From Zea mays (taxonomy: Eukaryota; Streptophyta; Magnoliopsida; Poales; Poaceae), in the NCBI RefSeq assembly GCF_902167145.1, contig NC_050096.1:161385825-161449824 (forward strand): a stretch of 64,000 nt of DNA. Direction: 5' to 3'. Both the position numbers and the translations under genes were made by a program. The notes under the pieces are model-generated. The model did not search any database and was not told where the DNA came from. It saw nothing but the letters and a program-made list of their open reading frames with translations. Below, one piece after another: positions 1 to 12,098 of the stretch (positions are counted from its first letter, which is position 1; each line of letters opens with the position of its first letter).

Positions 1-492
1 TAGTCGGCTTCTGCCGAGGCTGGGTGACGAGGTTCTTTCGTGTTGCTTTTGTTAGTCACCCTTCCTGTGGGGAGAGGTACTGTGTTTATCAAACCGGAGA
101 AACCTAACGGGTGGCTACAACCTCTAGGGAATCTTGGTAAAGACTACATAGTGAATCCCTGGCCATTCACCTCGGTAGTGAAGATCGGGTCTGTACAACC
201 CAGGTTGGGAAGGGATCACGACTTGTGGGTAAAGTGTGCAACCTGTGCAGAGTGTTAGAAACTGGTATATCAGTCGTGCTCGCGGTTATGAGCAGCCTTG
301 GGAGCTCCTTTGATTAGAATAACTCTGATACTTTTATGATGATGGTTAATGGTGATGATTATAACTATGGTTTCTTGTATTTCCTCTTGGAGGGAGTACT
401 TTTGGGTAATAACTTGGGTTTATTACTAAAACTTGGCTTGTCTACTAGTATTAAATACCTGAGCAACTAAAAGCAACTGCTTTAACCTTAAC
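1..492 (+). mobile_element. Gypsy-type LTR, left part, interrupted
   Basis: AT/GC-mixed noncoding DNA with no convincing ORF. It is related in inverted orientation to part of the solo LTR at 46840-47000 (a shared stretch about a chloride-like 'gctgctcat' core and a 'ggtatat/gtatacc' flank). The same LTR resumes at 15977 after the Sirevirus insertion, since ttaac flanks both sides. Its left end lies outside the window. The family name is not certain. Confidence 0.55.
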
Positions 493-686
493 TGAGAGCA
501 CCTAGAGGGGGGGTGAATAGGTGATCCTGTAAAAACTTAAAACTTAAAGCCACAAAACTTGATTAGGAGTTAGCACAATAAAGCCAAGTGGCTAGAGAGG
601 AGTTCTTGCAAAACACAAAAGCACTTGTGTTGGACACTAAATCACCAAAATACTTAGAAATGGCACAAGGGCACATTTCCCTTTCA
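493..686 (-). repeat. Short 3' LTR of outer Sirevirus
   Basis: It begins TGAGAGCACCTAG on the plus strand and ends CCCTTTCA, which is the usual Sirevirus LTR ends in reverse. It is 194 bp instead of about 1.25 kb. It joins the first ~75 bp of a normal LTR directly to the last ~115 bp, with U3 promoter, R and palindromes absent. Confidence 0.92.
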
Positions 687-700
687 ATCTCCCCCTTTTT
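687..700 (-). promoter_or_regulatory. Polypurine tract of outer Sirevirus
   Basis: On the minus strand this is an AAAAAGGGGGAGAT-type run directly next to the 3' LTR. It is the expected primer site for plus-strand DNA synthesis. Confidence 0.85.
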
Positions 701-1472
701 GTTGATTTATGCCAACACAACATAAAGCAACTAAAAGAAGTGCAATATCAATGCAATTTCGAACAAGAAATGATTTCGATTCAAATTTGGCATATTTGGA
801 TCATTCTTTGCCACCACTTGGTTTGTTTTTGCAATCTAAACTCAATTTCCTATCTCTAAGTCAAATTCACTTGTTGAAGCATAGAGAAAGGTATTCCAAG
901 AGAAATTGATCACTGATTCAAAAACTCCCCCTATTTCCCATAATCAAACATTCTCCCCACAAGAGACCAACTTTTGACAAAAAGAGACATTTAGAATTTT
1001 GACAAATCAAAAGTCCTAACTCTACTATTTTTCAAAATTCTCAAGTGGTAGCTGATCCATTTGTTGCTTTGGCCTTATTTTCTCCCCCTTTGGCATCAAG
1101 CACCAAAACGGGATCAATCTTGGCCCTTAAACCCCATTGCCTCACCAAAATCTTCAATTAAGAGTAGAAAGGCAATAAGAGTACGAAGATGAACTTGGAG
1201 TGAGTTACCCTCTCATCGGAGTGCAATGGAAGTCTTGCATAGTCCAAGTTCACCTTTCCCTTTCAATCTACCTTTGAGACTAAATCAAGTAAACTCAAGC
1301 ACACGGTTAGTCTCAAAGGGTCAAGTTGTAGCATGCCTCCCCCTAAATAAGTGCATCACTTGCAATTGGACTTTTGAGGTCCGGGGAGTGTTTGTACAAC
1401 TTGAGCACCATAAATAAACACCAAAATGCATAGGGAACATGATCAAGGCATAAAACACATGAATGCTATAAA
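701..1472 (-). other. 3' noncoding region of outer Sirevirus
   Basis: Noncoding DNA between the pol stop and the PPT. It contains further PPT-like runs (reverse complement of tctccccctttgg near 1080 and of cctccccctaaa near 1336), as is known for Sireviruses. Short ORFs here are not supported. No env-like gene is seen. Confidence 0.7.
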
Positions 1473-3119
1473 TCAATCCAAGTTCCACGAATCTAAGACA
1501 TTTAGCTCACTACTCAGCCTGCAAAAGGTCTTCTCATCTAGAGGCTTGGTAAAGATATCGGCTAGCTGGTTCTTGGTGCTAACATAAAACACTTCGATAT
1601 CTCCCTTTTGCTGGTGGTCTCTCAAAAAGTGATGCCGGATGTCTATGTGCTTTGTGCGGCTGTGTTCAACAGGATTATCCGCCATGCAGATAGCACTCTC
1701 ATTATCACATAGGAGTGGGACTTTGCTCAGATTGTAGCCAAAGTCCCTGAGGGTTTGCCTCATCCAAAGTAGTTGCGCGCAATACTGTCCTGCGGCAACG
1801 TACTCGGCCTCAGCGGTGGATAGGGCAATGGAGGTTTGTTTCTTAGAACTCCACGACACTAGGGACCTTCCTAGAAATTGGCACGTCCCTGATGTACTCT
1901 TCCTATCGACCTTACATCCAGCATAATCGGAGTCTGAATATCCAATTAAGTCAAAGGTAGACCCCTTTGGATACCAGATCCCGAAGCAAGGCGTAGCGAC
2001 TAAATATCTAAGAATTCGCTTCACAGCCACTAAGTGACACTCCCTTGGATCGGATTGAAATCTAGCACACATGCATACACTAAGCATAATATCCGGTCTA
2101 CTAGCACATAAATAAAGCAAGGAACCTATCATGGACCGGTATGCTTTTTGATCAACGGACTTACCTCCTTTGTTGAGGTCGACGTGTCCGTTAGTTCCCA
2201 TTGGAGTCTTTGCGGGCTTGGCGTCCTTCATCCCAAACCGCTTGAGCAAGTCTTGCGTATACTTCGTTTGGGAGATGAAAGTGTCGTCCTTGAGTTGCTT
2301 CACTTGGAACCCAAGGAAGTAGTTCAACTCGCCCATCATCGACATTTCAAACTTTTGAGTCATCACCTTGCTAAACTCTTCACAAGACTTTTGGTTAGTA
2401 GAACCAAATATTATGTCATCGACATAAATTTGGCACACAAATAAGTCACCATCACATGTCTTAGTGAAAAGAGTTGGATCGGCTTTCCCAACCTTGAAAG
2501 CATTAGCAATTAAAAAGTCTCTAAGGCATTCATACCATGCTCTTGGGGCTTGCTTAAGTCCATAGAGCGCCTTAGAGAGCTTACACACATGGTCGGGGTA
2601 CCGTTCATCCTCAAAGCCAGGGGGTTGCTCCACGTACACCTCCTCCTTGATTGGCCCGTTGAGGAAAGCGCTCTTAACATCCATTTGGTACAACCTGAAA
2701 GAATGGTGAGCGGCATAGGCTAACAATATGCGAATTGACTCTAGCCTAGCCACAGGAGCAAAAGTCTCCTCAAAGTCCAAACCTGCGACTTGGGCATAAC
2801 CTTTTGCCACAAGTCGAGCCTTGTTCCTCGTCACCACCCCGTGCTCGTCCTGTTTGTTGCGGAACACCCACTTGGTTCCCACAACATTTTGCTTGGGACG
2901 TGGCACCAGTGTCCAAACTTCATTACGCTTGAAGTTGTTGAGCTCTTCCTGCATGGCCAACACCCAGTCCGGATCTAGCAAGGCCTCTTCTACCCTGAAA
3001 GGCTCAATAGAAGAGACAAAAGAGTAATGCTCACAAAAATTAACTAATCTAGAGCGAGTGGTTACTCCCTTGCTAATGTCACCCAAAATCTGGTCGATGG
3101 GATGGTTCCTTTGAATCAT
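1473..3119 (-). pseudogene. Outer Sirevirus pol: reverse transcriptase and RNase H
   Basis: A 548-codon open stretch encoding the C-terminal half of a Copia polyprotein. Visible in order are the RT start ([22 protein letters not shown]), the RT active-site box YVDD, the [12 protein letters not shown] segment, and RNase H ([19 protein letters not shown], then [12 protein letters not shown] near the end). It is nearly identical to the intact pol at 29327-32533. It is cut from the integrase part by an in-frame TAG near 3142-3147 and a frame change, so this is a remnant although the RT motif is intact. Confidence 0.9.
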
Positions 3120-3952
3120 CGCTCGAACTTGAGTTGGAGGGGCCTATGGTGCTTCTTCCTCTTCAACTTGGACATCTTGTGCTCCCCCTTGATCACACGC
3201 CTCCTCTTGAGGTACCTGTTCATCATCTTAGGTTGGGGGTGCACCGTCGTTGAGGAAGAAGGCTGATCTTGTTCCTTGTGTTCCTGCGGTCGCACGTCTC
3301 CAATCGCCATGGTACGAATTGCGTCCGTTGGAACATCTTCCTCATCTACATCATCAAGCTCAACTTGCTCTCTTGGAGAGCCATTAGTCTCATCAAATAC
3401 AATGTCGCTAGAGAATTCAACCAAACCCGATGATTTGTTGAAGACTCTATACACCTTTGTATTTGAGTCATAACCTAACAAAAACCCTTCTACAGCTTTG
3501 GGAGCAAATTTTGAATTTCTACCTTTCTTTACCAGAATGTTGCATTTACTCCCAAAAACTCGAAAATACGAAACATTGGGTTTGTTACCGGTAAGAAGCT
3601 CATATGACGTCTTCTTGAGGAGGCGATGAAGGTAGACCCGGTTTATGGCGTGACAAGTCGTGTTCACGGCTTTCGACCAAAATCGCTCGGGCGTCTTGAA
3701 TTCTCCAAGCATTGTCCTTGCCATGTCAATGAGCGTCCTGTTCTTCCTGTCTACCACACCATTTTGCTGTGGTGTGTAGGGAGCGGAGAACTCGTGCTTG
3801 ATTCCTTCCTCCTCAAGGTACTCCTCCACTTGAAGGTTCTTGAACTCAGACCCGTTGTCGCTCCTTACCTTCTTCACCTTGAGCTCAAACTCATTTTGAG
3901 CTCTCCTTAGGAAGCGCTTGAGGGTCCCTTGGGTTTCTGTTTTATCCTGCAA
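3116..3952 (-). pseudogene. Outer Sirevirus pol: integrase core fragment
   Basis: A 278-codon piece. It holds the integrase second Asp (RSDNGSEF) and the third catalytic position within PQQNGVVDRKNRTL, where the usual Glu of VVERKN reads Asp in this copy. It then runs into the C-terminal integrase region ([33 protein letters not shown]). Frame changes separate it from the RT part at about 3120 and the upstream part at 3953-4004. The Glu-to-Asp change at the third catalytic residue is a further sign of decay. Confidence 0.85.
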
Positions 3953-4004
3953 AAAGAATACCCAAGTGAAGCGGGAAAAGTCATCAACGATAACAAGACC
4001 ATAC

Positions 4005-4676
4005 TTACTTCCTCCTATGCTTAAATAGGCGACGGGGTCCGAAAAGGTCCATATGAAGCAACTCCAAAGGTCTTGATGTGGTCATCACATTTTTGGTATG
4101 ATGAGAGCTTCCCACCTGTTTACCTGCTTGACAAGCTGCACAAGGTCTATCTTTTTCGAAATGCACATTTGTTAGACCTAACACATGTTCTCCCTTTAGA
4201 AGTTTGTGAAGGTTCTTCATCCCCACATGTGCTAGACGGCGATGCCACAACCATCCCATGCTAGTCTTAGCAATTAAGCATGCATCTAGACTGGCCTCCT
4301 CCTTTGCAAAATCAACTAAATAGAGTTTGTCGTCTAGTACACCCTTAAAAGCTAATGAACCGTCACTCCTTCTAAAGACAGACACATCTACATTTGTGAA
4401 TAAGCAATTATATCCCATATTACATAATTGACTAACCGACAAAAGATTATAACCTAGCGACTCTACTAAAAATACATTGGAGATAGAGTGCGAATTTGAG
4501 ATGGCAATCTTGCCTAAGCCTTTAACCTTGCCTTGATTCCCGTCAACGAATATGATTGAATCTTGGGAATCTTTATTCTTGACGTAGGAGGTGAACATCT
4601 TCTTCTCCCCCGTCATGTGATTTGTGCATCCGCTGTCGATAATCCAGCTTGATCCCCCGGATGCATAAACCTGCAA
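4005..4676 (-). pseudogene. Outer Sirevirus pol: protease and GAG-pre-integrase fragment
   Basis: A 223-codon piece starting at the gag-pol junction. It shows the aspartic protease motif [12 protein letters not shown], then the GAG-pre-integrase zinc motif (WHRRLAHVG ... CAACQAGK) and the first integrase Asp (LLHMDLFGP). A run of four G near 4035, where the sister copy has three, shifts the frame. At the upstream junction the A/T run is one base shorter than in the sister elements, so gag and pol here would share a frame across a single UAA. Confidence 0.87.
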
Positions 4677-4696
4677 GGCAAATTAGGCTTGGGTAT

Positions 4697-5945
4697 TGAG
4701 AGCACCTAGAGGGGGGGTGAATAGGTGATCCTGTGAAACATGAAAACTTAAGCCACAAAACTTGGTTAATCGTTAGCACAATAGTTGCCAAGTGGCTAGA
4801 TAGGAATCCTCAACAAAATACAATAACCAACAAAGATCAATCACAGAGATGACACGGTGGTTATCCCGTGGTTCGGCCAAGACCAACGCTTGCCTACTCC
4901 ACGTTGTGGCGTCCCAACGGACGAGGGTTGCAATCAACCCCTCTCAAGCGGTCCAAAGACCCACTTGAATACCACGGTGTTTTGCTTTGCTTATCTTTAT
5001 CCCACTTGCGAGGAATCTCCACAAATTGGAGTCTCTCGCCCTTACACTTAAAGTTCACAAAGAAGCACGGAGTAAGGGAGGGAAGCAACACACACAAATC
5101 CACAGCAAAATGCGCACACACACGGCCAAGAATCGAGCTCAAAAGACTATCTCAAAGTTCCCACTAGAACGGAGCTCGAATCACTGAGAATGACAAACGA
5201 ATGCGCAAAGACTGAGTGTGGATGATCAAGAATGCTCTAAGGTTGCTTGGTGTTCTCCTCCATGCGCCTAGGGGTCCCTTTTATAGCCCCAAAGCAGCCA
5301 GGAGCCGTTGAGAGCAGATCTGGAAGGCCTTTCTTGCCTTCTGTCGTCGGGTGCACCGGACAGTCCGGTGCACACCGGACACTGTCCGGTGCCCGATTTC
5401 CTTCCTTAAATAGCGAAGCCAACCGTTGGCAGACTTGGAGCCGTTGGCGCACCGGACATGTCCGGTGCACACCGGACAGTCCGGTGCCCCCTTCTAGTCG
5501 TTGGCTCGGCCACGTGTCCCGCGCAGATCGCGCGATCGACCGTTGGCCCGGCCGACCGTTGGCTCACCGGACAGTCCGGTGCACACCGGACAGTCCGGTG
5601 AATTATAGCCGTACGCCGTCGGCGAATTCCCGAGAGCGGCCACTTCGCTCGAGGCAGCCTGGCGCACCGGACACTGTCCGGTGCACCACCGGACAGTCCG
5701 GTGCTCCAGACCGAACAGCCTTTTGGCTGTACACAGCCAACTTTTCTCTGACTTGATTTCTCCTGTTTCAAGCACTTAGACACAATACATTAGTCTTCAA
5801 AACAATGTACTAAGGCTTAGAAACATACCTTTACTCTTGATTTGCACTTTGTCCATCCATGGGTATAGATTCACATTTAAGCACTTGTGTTGGCACTCAA
5901 TCACCAAAATACTTAGAAATGGCCCAAGGGCACATTTCCCTTTCA
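4697..5945 (-). repeat. 3' LTR (1249 bp) of inner Sirevirus
   Basis: The plus-strand sequence starts TGAGAGCACC and ends CCCTTTCA. A TATA box lies at 5279-5285 (minus strand TATAAAA). About nine CACCGGAC(A/T)GTCCGGTG-type palindromes occur at 5350-5705, upstream of the TATA box in element sense. Such LTR palindromes are a published Sirevirus trait. Confidence 0.95.
5279..5285 (-). promoter_or_regulatory. LTR TATA box
   Basis: TATAAAA on the minus strand within GGGGCTATAAAAGGGACCCC, directly downstream (minus sense) of the palindrome block. It is conserved at 12681-12687 in the partner LTR. Confidence 0.75.
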
Positions 5946-5959
5946 ATCTCCCCCTTTTT
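5946..5959 (-). promoter_or_regulatory. Polypurine tract of inner Sirevirus
   Basis: AAAAAGGGGGAGAT on the minus strand, adjacent to the 3' LTR start. Confidence 0.85.
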
Positions 5960-6733
5960 GGTGATTTATGCCAACACAACATAAAGCAGCTAGAACAAGT
6001 GCAATATCACTTCAAATAAAACTCAAATTTATTTTGATTCAATTTTGGCATATATGGATCATCCTTTGCCACCACTTGGTTTGTTTTTGCAAATCAAACT
6101 CAAATCTCTATCTCTAAGTCACACACACATGTTGAAGCATAAAGAGAGTCATTCCAAAAGAGATTGATTAAAGATTTCAAAAACTCCCCCTATTTCCCAT
6201 AATCAACACTTCTCCCCATAAGAGGCCAATTTTTGACAAAAGAGACAATGCAAGAGTTTTGACAAACCAAAAGCTCTATTCTACTATTTTCATAATTTCT
6301 CAAGTGGTAGCTGATCCATCTATTGCTTTGGCCTTTATTTTCTCCCCCTTTGGCATCAAGCACCAAAACTTGGATCAATCTTGGCCCACTAACCCCATTG
6401 CCTCACCAAAATCTTCAATTAAGAGCAAATGGCAATAAGAGTTCATGAGATGAACTTGGAATAAGTTACCCTCTCATCAGAGTGCAGTGGAAGTCTTTCA
6501 TGGTCCAAGTCCACCTTTTCCCTTTCAATTCTCCTTCGAGACTAGATCAAGCAAACTCAAGCATATGGTTAGTCTCAAAGGGTCAAGTTGTAACACAACT
6601 CCCCCTCAAAATGTGCATCACTTACACAAGGACTTGTTAGGTCCAGGGAATGTTTGTACAACTTGAGCACCACAATAAGCAACAAGATGCAGAATGAACA
6701 TGATCAAAGGCACACACACATGTATGCTACAAT
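5960..6733 (-). other. 3' noncoding region of inner Sirevirus
   Basis: No supported ORF. It has repeated PPT-like AGGGGGAG runs (reverse complements near 6186, 6344 and 6601). It matches 32534-33396 of the intact plus-strand element but lacks that copy's 90-bp tandem duplication. Confidence 0.7.
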
Positions 6734-9655
6734 TCAATCCAAGTTCCGCGAATCTAAGACATTTAGCTCACTACGCAGCCTGCAAAAGGTCTTCTCATCT
6801 AGAGGCTTGGTAAAGATATCGGCTAGCTGGTTCTCGGTGCTAACATGAAACACTTCGATATCTCCCTTTTGCTGGTGGTCTCTCAAAAAGTGATGTCGGA
6901 TGTCTATGTGCTTTGTGCGGCAGTGTTCAATAGGATTTTCCGCCATGCGGATAGCACTCTCATTATCACATAGGAGTGGGACTTTGCTCAGATTGTAGCC
7001 AAAGTCCCGAAGGGTTTGCCTCATCCAAAGTAGTTGCGCGCAACACTGCCCTGCGGCAACATACTCGGCCTTAGCGGCGGATAGGGCAACAGAAGTTTGT
7101 TTCTTAGAGTTCCATGACACCAGGGACCTTCCTAAGAATTGGCACGTCCCCGATGTACTCTTCCTATCGACCTTGCATCCAGCATAGTCGGAATCTGAAT
7201 ATCCAATCAAGTCAAAGTTAGACCCCTTTGGATACCAGATCCCGAAGCAAGGCGTAGCGACTAAATATCTAAGAATTCGCTTCACCGCCACTAAGTGACA
7301 CTCCTTAGGATCGGATTGAAATCTAGCACACATGCATACGCTAAGCATAATATCCGGTCTACTAGCACATAAGTAAAGCAAAGAACCTATCATGGACCGG
7401 TATGCTTTTTGATCAACGGACTTACCTCCTTTGAAAGCATCGGCTTTCCCATCATCGGCTTTCCCAACCTTGAAAGCATTAGCAATTAAAAAGTCTCTAA
7501 GGCATTCATACCATGCTCTTGGGGCTTGCTTAAGTCCATAGAGCGCCTTAGAGAGCTTACACACATGGTCGGGGTACCGTTCATCCTCAAAGCCAGGGGG
7601 TTGCTCTACGTACACCTCCTCCTTGATTGGCCCGTTGAGGAACACGCTCTTCACATCCATTTGGTACAACCTGAAAGAATGGTGAGCGGCATATGCTAGC
7701 AAGATACGAATTGATTCTAGCCTAGCCACAGGAGCAAAAGTCTCCTCAAAGTCCAAACCTGCGACTTGGGCATAACCTTTTGCCACAAGTCGAGCCTTGT
7801 TCCTCGTCACTACCCCGTGCTCGTCCTGTTTGTTGCGGAACACCCACTTGGTTCCCACAACATTTTGCTTGGGACGAGGCACCAGTGTCCAAACTTCATT
7901 GCGCTTGAAGTTGTTTAGTTCCTCCTGCATGGCCAACACCCAGTCCGGATCTAGCAAGGCCTCCTCTACCCTAAAAGGCTCAATAAAGGAGACAAAGGAG
8001 TAATGCTCACAAAAATTAACTAATCGAGATCGAGTAGTTACTCCCTTGCTAATGTCACCCAGAATTTGGTCGATGGGATGATCCCTTTGAATCATTGCTC
8101 GAACTTGGGTTGGAGGTGCCGGTTGCGCTTCTTCCTCCATCACGTGATCATCTTGTGCTCCCCCTTGATCACACGCCTCCTTTTGATGAACCTGTTCATC
8201 GTCTTGAGTTGGGGGATGCACCGTTGTTGAGGAAGAAGGTTGATCTCGTTTATCTTGTTCCTGTGGCCACACTTCTCCAATCGTCATGGTTCGTATAGCG
8301 GCCGTCGGAACATCTTCTTCATCTACATCATCACAATCAACAACTTGCTCTCTTGGAGAGCCATTAGTTTCATCAAATACAACATCGCTAGAGACTTCAA
8401 CCAAACCCGATGATTTGTTGAAGACTCTATACGCCTTTGTATTTGAGTCATAACCTAACAAAAACCCTTCTACAGCTTTGGGAGCAAATTTAGAATTTCT
8501 ACCCTTCTTCACTAGAATGTAGCACCTGCTCCCAAATACACGAAAGTAAGATACATTGGGTTTGTTACCGGTTAGCAGCTCATATGACGTCTTCTTGAGG
8601 AGGCGGTGAAGGTAGACCCTGTTGATGGCGTGGCAAGCCGTGTTCACGGCTTCCGACCAGAAACACTCGGGGGTCTTGAATTCTCCAAGCATCGTCCTTG
8701 CCATATCGATTAGCGTCCTGTTCTTCCTCTCTACCACACCATTTTGCTGTGGTGTGTAGGGAGCGGAGAACTCGTGCTTGATCCCTTCCTCCTCAAGGAA
8801 CTCCTCCACTTGAAGGTTCTTGAATTCGGACCCATTGTCGCTCCTTATCTTCTTCACCTTGAGCTCAAACTCATTTTGAGCTCTCCTTAGGAAGCGCTTG
8901 AGGGTCCCTTGGGTTTCCGACTTATCCTGCAAAAAGAACACCCAAGTGAAGCGGGAAAAGTCATCAACAATAACTAGACCATACTTACTTCCTCCTATGC
9001 TCAGATAGGCGACGGGTCCGAAGAGGTCCATATGTAGCAACTCCAGGGGTCTTGATGTTGTCATCACATTCTTGGTGTGATGAGAGCCTCCCACCTGTTT
9101 CCCTGCTTGACAAGCTGCACAAGGTCTATCTTTTTCGAAATGAACATTGGTTAGACCTATCACGTGTTCTCCCTTTAGAAGCTTGTGAAGGTTCTTCATC
9201 CCCACATGCGCCAAGCGGCGATGCCACAGCCAGCCCATGCCAGTCTTAGCAATTAAGCATGCATCTAGATCGGCCTCCTCTTTTGCAAAATCAACTAAAT
9301 AAAGCTTGCCGTCTAGTACACCCTTAAATGCTAGTGAACCATCACACCTTCTAAAGACAGACACATCTACATTTGTGAATAGACAGTTATATCCCATATT
9401 GCATAATTGACTAACAGATAGCAAATTATATCCAAGAGACTCTACTAAAAACACATTAGAGATAGAGTGCTCATTAGAAATTGCAATTTTACCTAACCCT
9501 TTTACCTTGCCTTGATTCTCATCACCGAATATAATTGAATCTTGGGAATCCTCGTTCTTGAAGTAGGAGGTGAACATCTTCTTCTCCCCCGTCATATGGT
9601 TTGTGCATCCGCTGTCGATAATCCAGCTTGAACCCCCGGATGCATAAACCTGCAA
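6734..9655 (-). CDS. pol: Sirevirus pol polyprotein with internal RT deletion
   Basis: Single 973-codon open frame against 1068 in the intact copy. In order it has the aspartic protease ([12 protein letters not shown], near residue 14), the GAG-pre-integrase HHCC region (about 140-185), the integrase core with D, D and E (about 210, 273 and 309), the N-terminal half of RT, and RNase H. About 95 codons are missing between VGKAD and GGKSVDQ, removing the YVDD catalytic box and RT thumb. The junction carries filler made of repeated AGCATCGGCTTTCCC-like pieces. The frame survives but RT activity cannot. The open frame starts at a TTG codon with no ATG at the gag-pol junction. Confidence 0.92.
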   Translation of the reverse strand: MQVYASGGSSWIIDSGCTNHMTGEKKMFTSYFKNEDSQDSIIFGDENQGKVKGLGKIAISNEHSISNVFLVESLGYNLLSVSQLCNMGYNCLFTNVDVSVFRRCDGSLAFKGVLDGKLYLVDFAKEEADLDACLIAKTGMGWLWHRRLAHVGMKNLHKLLKGEHVIGLTNVHFEKDRPCAACQAGKQVGGSHHTKNVMTTSRPLELLHMDLFGPVAYLSIGGSKYGLVIVDDFSRFTWVFFLQDKSETQGTLKRFLRRAQNEFELKVKKIRSDNGSEFKNLQVEEFLEEEGIKHEFSAPYTPQQNGVVERKNRTLIDMARTMLGEFKTPECFWSEAVNTACHAINRVYLHRLLKKTSYELLTGNKPNVSYFRVFGSRCYILVKKGRNSKFAPKAVEGFLLGYDSNTKAYRVFNKSSGLVEVSSDVVFDETNGSPREQVVDCDDVDEEDVPTAAIRTMTIGEVWPQEQDKRDQPSSSTTVHPPTQDDEQVHQKEACDQGGAQDDHVMEEEAQPAPPTQVRAMIQRDHPIDQILGDISKGVTTRSRLVNFCEHYSFVSFIEPFRVEEALLDPDWVLAMQEELNNFKRNEVWTLVPRPKQNVVGTKWVFRNKQDEHGVVTRNKARLVAKGYAQVAGLDFEETFAPVARLESIRILLAYAAHHSFRLYQMDVKSVFLNGPIKEEVYVEQPPGFEDERYPDHVCKLSKALYGLKQAPRAWYECLRDFLIANAFKVGKADDGKADAFKGGKSVDQKAYRSMIGSLLYLCASRPDIMLSVCMCARFQSDPKECHLVAVKRILRYLVATPCFGIWYPKGSNFDLIGYSDSDYAGCKVDRKSTSGTCQFLGRSLVSWNSKKQTSVALSAAKAEYVAAGQCCAQLLWMRQTLRDFGYNLSKVPLLCDNESAIRMAENPIEHCRTKHIDIRHHFLRDHQQKGDIEVFHVSTENQLADIFTKPLDEKTFCRLRSELNVLDSRNLD

Positions 9656-9662
9656 GGCAAAT

Positions 9663-12047
9663 TTAGGCTTGGGACTTAGGTACCCAACTCTTGTTGGGTC
9701 CTACAAGGTTAGTGCAAATATCCTTAGGGACCCAAATGCAAGTTTTGTCTCCCTTGCATTTTGCCCCTAACTTCCTGGCAACAATTTTCCTATCCTTTCT
9801 ACAAATAGCAAAGGAAGCACTTAAAGCACAATAAATTGTAGAGGGTTCATTCACTACTTTCCTAGGAGCATGAATAATATTCTTTCTAGGCACATGATGA
9901 ATAGCATTTCTCCTAGACATATTTCTACCATGCATATAGGAAGAACTAGAAGCAAACATGGCATGAGAGTCAAAATCATCATAAGCATTATAACTCCTAT
10001 AAGCATTTCTAGTTTGTCTCCTATCATGATACATAAAAGCATGATTCCTTTTAGTACTACTAGCCATAGGAGCCTTCCCTTTCTCCTTGGCGGAGATAGG
10101 AGCCTTATGGCTTGTTAAGTTCTTGGCTTCCCTCTTGAAGCCAAGTCCATCCTTAATTGAGGGGTGTCTACCAATCGTGTAGGCATCCCTTGCAAACTTT
10201 AGCTTACCGAAATCATTCTTGCTAGTCTTAAGTTGAGCATTAAGACTAGCCAACTCATCATTTAGCTTGGAAATTGAAACTAGGTGTTCACTACAAGCAT
10301 CAATGTCAAAATCTTTACACCTAGTACAAATTACAACATGTTCTACACAAGAATTAGATTTATTTGCTACTTCTAATTTAGCATTTAAATCATTGTTGAC
10401 ACCTTTTAAAGTAGAAATGGTTTCATGACAAGTAGACAGTTCAAAAGAAAGCATTTCATTTCTCTTAATCTCTAATGCAAGTGATTTTTGTGCTTCTACA
10501 AATTTGTCATGTTCTTCATACAGCAAATCCTCTTGCTTTTCTAAAAGCCTATTCTTATCATTCAAGGCATCAATCAATTCATTAATTTTATCTATCTTAG
10601 ATCTATCTAAGCCCTTGAATAAGCATGAATAATCTATGTCATCATCATCACTAGACTCATTATCACTAGAAGAAGCATAAGTGGAGTCTTGAGTACTCAC
10701 CTTCTTCTCCCTTGCCATAAGGCATGTGTGATGCTCGTTGGGGAAGAGGGATGACTTGTTGAAGGCGGTGGCGGCGAGTCCTTCATTGTCGGAGTCGGAA
10801 GAGGAGCAGTCCGAGTCCCACTCCTTGCCTAGATGCGCCTCGCCCTTTGCCTTCCTATAGTTCTTCTTCTTCTCCCTCTTGTTTCCTTGATCCTGATCAC
10901 TATCATTGTCGGGACAGTTAGCAATAAAATGACCAAGCTTACCACATTTGAAACATGAGCGTTTTCCCTTTGTCTTGGTCTTGCTTGGTTGCCCCTTGCG
11001 GCCTTTTAGTGCCGTTTTGAATCTCTTGATGATGAGAGCCATCTCTTCATCATTAAGTCCGGCCGCCTCAATTTGTGCCACCTTGCCAGGTAGCGTTTCC
11101 TTGCTTCTTGTTGCCTTGAGAGCAAGAGGTTGAGGCTCATTGATTGGACCGTTTAGAGCGTCGTCGACGTATCTCGCCTCCTTGATCATCATTCGCCCGC
11201 TTACGAATTTTCCGAGTACCTCCTCGGGCGTCATCATCGTGTACCTGGGATTCTCACGAATATTGTTTACGAGATGAGGATCAAGAACGGTAAAGGACCT
11301 TAGCATTAGGCGAACGACGTCGTGGTCCGTCCATCGAGTGCTCCCGTAGCTCCTTATTTTGTTGATAAGGGTCTTGAGCCGGTTGTAAGTTTGGGTTGGC
11401 TCTTCTCCCCTTATCATTGCGAATCGTCCAAGCTCGCCCTCCACCAACTCCATTTTAGTGAGCATGGTGATGTCGTTCCCCTCGTGAGAGATTTTGAGGG
11501 TGTCCCATATCTGCTTGGCGTTGTCCAAGCCGCTCACCTTATTGTACTCTTCCCTGCACAAAGATGCTAATAGAACAGTAGTAGCTTGTGCATTTCTATG
11601 GATTTGTTCATTTATAAGCATAGGGCTATCCGAGCTATCAAATTTCATTCCATTCTCTACAATCTCCCATATGCTTGGATGGAGAGAGAATAAGTGACTA
11701 CGCATTTTGTGACTCCAAAATCTGTAGTCTTCCCCATCGAAGTGTGGAGGTTTGCCAAGAGGAATGGAAAGCAAATGCGAATTCGAACTATGTGGAATAC
11801 GAGAATAATCAAATGAAAAGTTCGAATTGACCGTCTTCCTGTAGTCGTTGTCGTCGTCCTTTTGGGAAGAAGTCGACTCATCGCTGTCGTAGTAGACAAT
11901 CTCCTTGATACGTCTTGTCTTCTTCTTCTTCCCATCTTTGCGTTTGTGGCCCGAGCCCGAGTCATTGGACTTGTCATCCCTTGGCTCGTTGACGAAGGAC
12001 TCCTTCTCCTTATCGTTGATCACTATCCCCTTGCCCTTAGCATCCAT
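9663..12047 (-). CDS. gag: Sirevirus gag polyprotein
   Basis: Intact 794-codon ORF for the capsid protein that packages element RNA in cytoplasmic particles. It begins [13 protein letters not shown] basic and acidic N-terminus is followed by the UBN2/retrotran_gag-type core ([38 protein letters not shown]), a zinc knuckle [14 protein letters not shown] (CX2CX4HX4C), acidic Ser-rich stretches, a predicted coiled-coil region ([20 protein letters not shown] onward) and a conserved C-terminal [13 protein letters not shown] block. The ORF starts about 40 nt after the PBS. pol follows 7 nt after the gag stop in a different frame. Confidence 0.95.
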   Translation of the reverse strand: MDAKGKGIVINDKEKESFVNEPRDDKSNDSGSGHKRKDGKKKKTRRIKEIVYYDSDESTSSQKDDDNDYRKTVNSNFSFDYSRIPHSSNSHLLSIPLGKPPHFDGEDYRFWSHKMRSHLFSLHPSIWEIVENGMKFDSSDSPMLINEQIHRNAQATTVLLASLCREEYNKVSGLDNAKQIWDTLKISHEGNDITMLTKMELVEGELGRFAMIRGEEPTQTYNRLKTLINKIRSYGSTRWTDHDVVRLMLRSFTVLDPHLVNNIRENPRYTMMTPEEVLGKFVSGRMMIKEARYVDDALNGPINEPQPLALKATRSKETLPGKVAQIEAAGLNDEEMALIIKRFKTALKGRKGQPSKTKTKGKRSCFKCGKLGHFIANCPDNDSDQDQGNKREKKKNYRKAKGEAHLGKEWDSDCSSSDSDNEGLAATAFNKSSLFPNEHHTCLMAREKKVSTQDSTYASSSDNESSDDDDIDYSCLFKGLDRSKIDKINELIDALNDKNRLLEKQEDLLYEEHDKFVEAQKSLALEIKRNEMLSFELSTCHETISTLKGVNNDLNAKLEVANKSNSCVEHVVICTRCKDFDIDACSEHLVSISKLNDELASLNAQLKTSKNDFGKLKFARDAYTIGRHPSIKDGLGFKREAKNLTSHKAPISAKEKGKAPMASSTKRNHAFMYHDRRQTRNAYRSYNAYDDFDSHAMFASSSSYMHGRNMSRRNAIHHVPRKNIIHAPRKVVNEPSTIYCALSASFAICRKDRKIVARKLGAKCKGDKTCIWVPKDICTNLVGPNKSWVPKSQA

Positions 12048-12083
12048 CTCTTCGGGCGGTTAGTCCCTCTTCTTGAAGAGAAC

Positions 12084-12096
12084 GGTTCTGATACCA
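12084..12096 (-). promoter_or_regulatory. Primer-binding site (initiator tRNA-Met) of inner Sirevirus
   Basis: The minus strand reads TGGTATCAGAACC two bases after the 5' LTR end, matching the initiator-methionine tRNA type of plant Copia elements with one change (AACC for AGCC). Confidence 0.88.
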
Positions 12097-12098
12097 AT

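Noticed and set aside
5340..5710. Regular short palindromic repeats resembling a CRISPR array
   Set aside because: They are Sirevirus LTR palindromes of variable spacing, repeated in every Opie/Ji-like LTR of the window. There are no unique equal-length spacers and the genome is plant-like.
5247..5756. 169-codon ORF in an LTR, repeated in the partner LTR at 12649
   Set aside because: It crosses the palindrome block and promoter and repeats HRTVRCTPDSPV-like units from the palindromes. It is noncoding LTR sequence.
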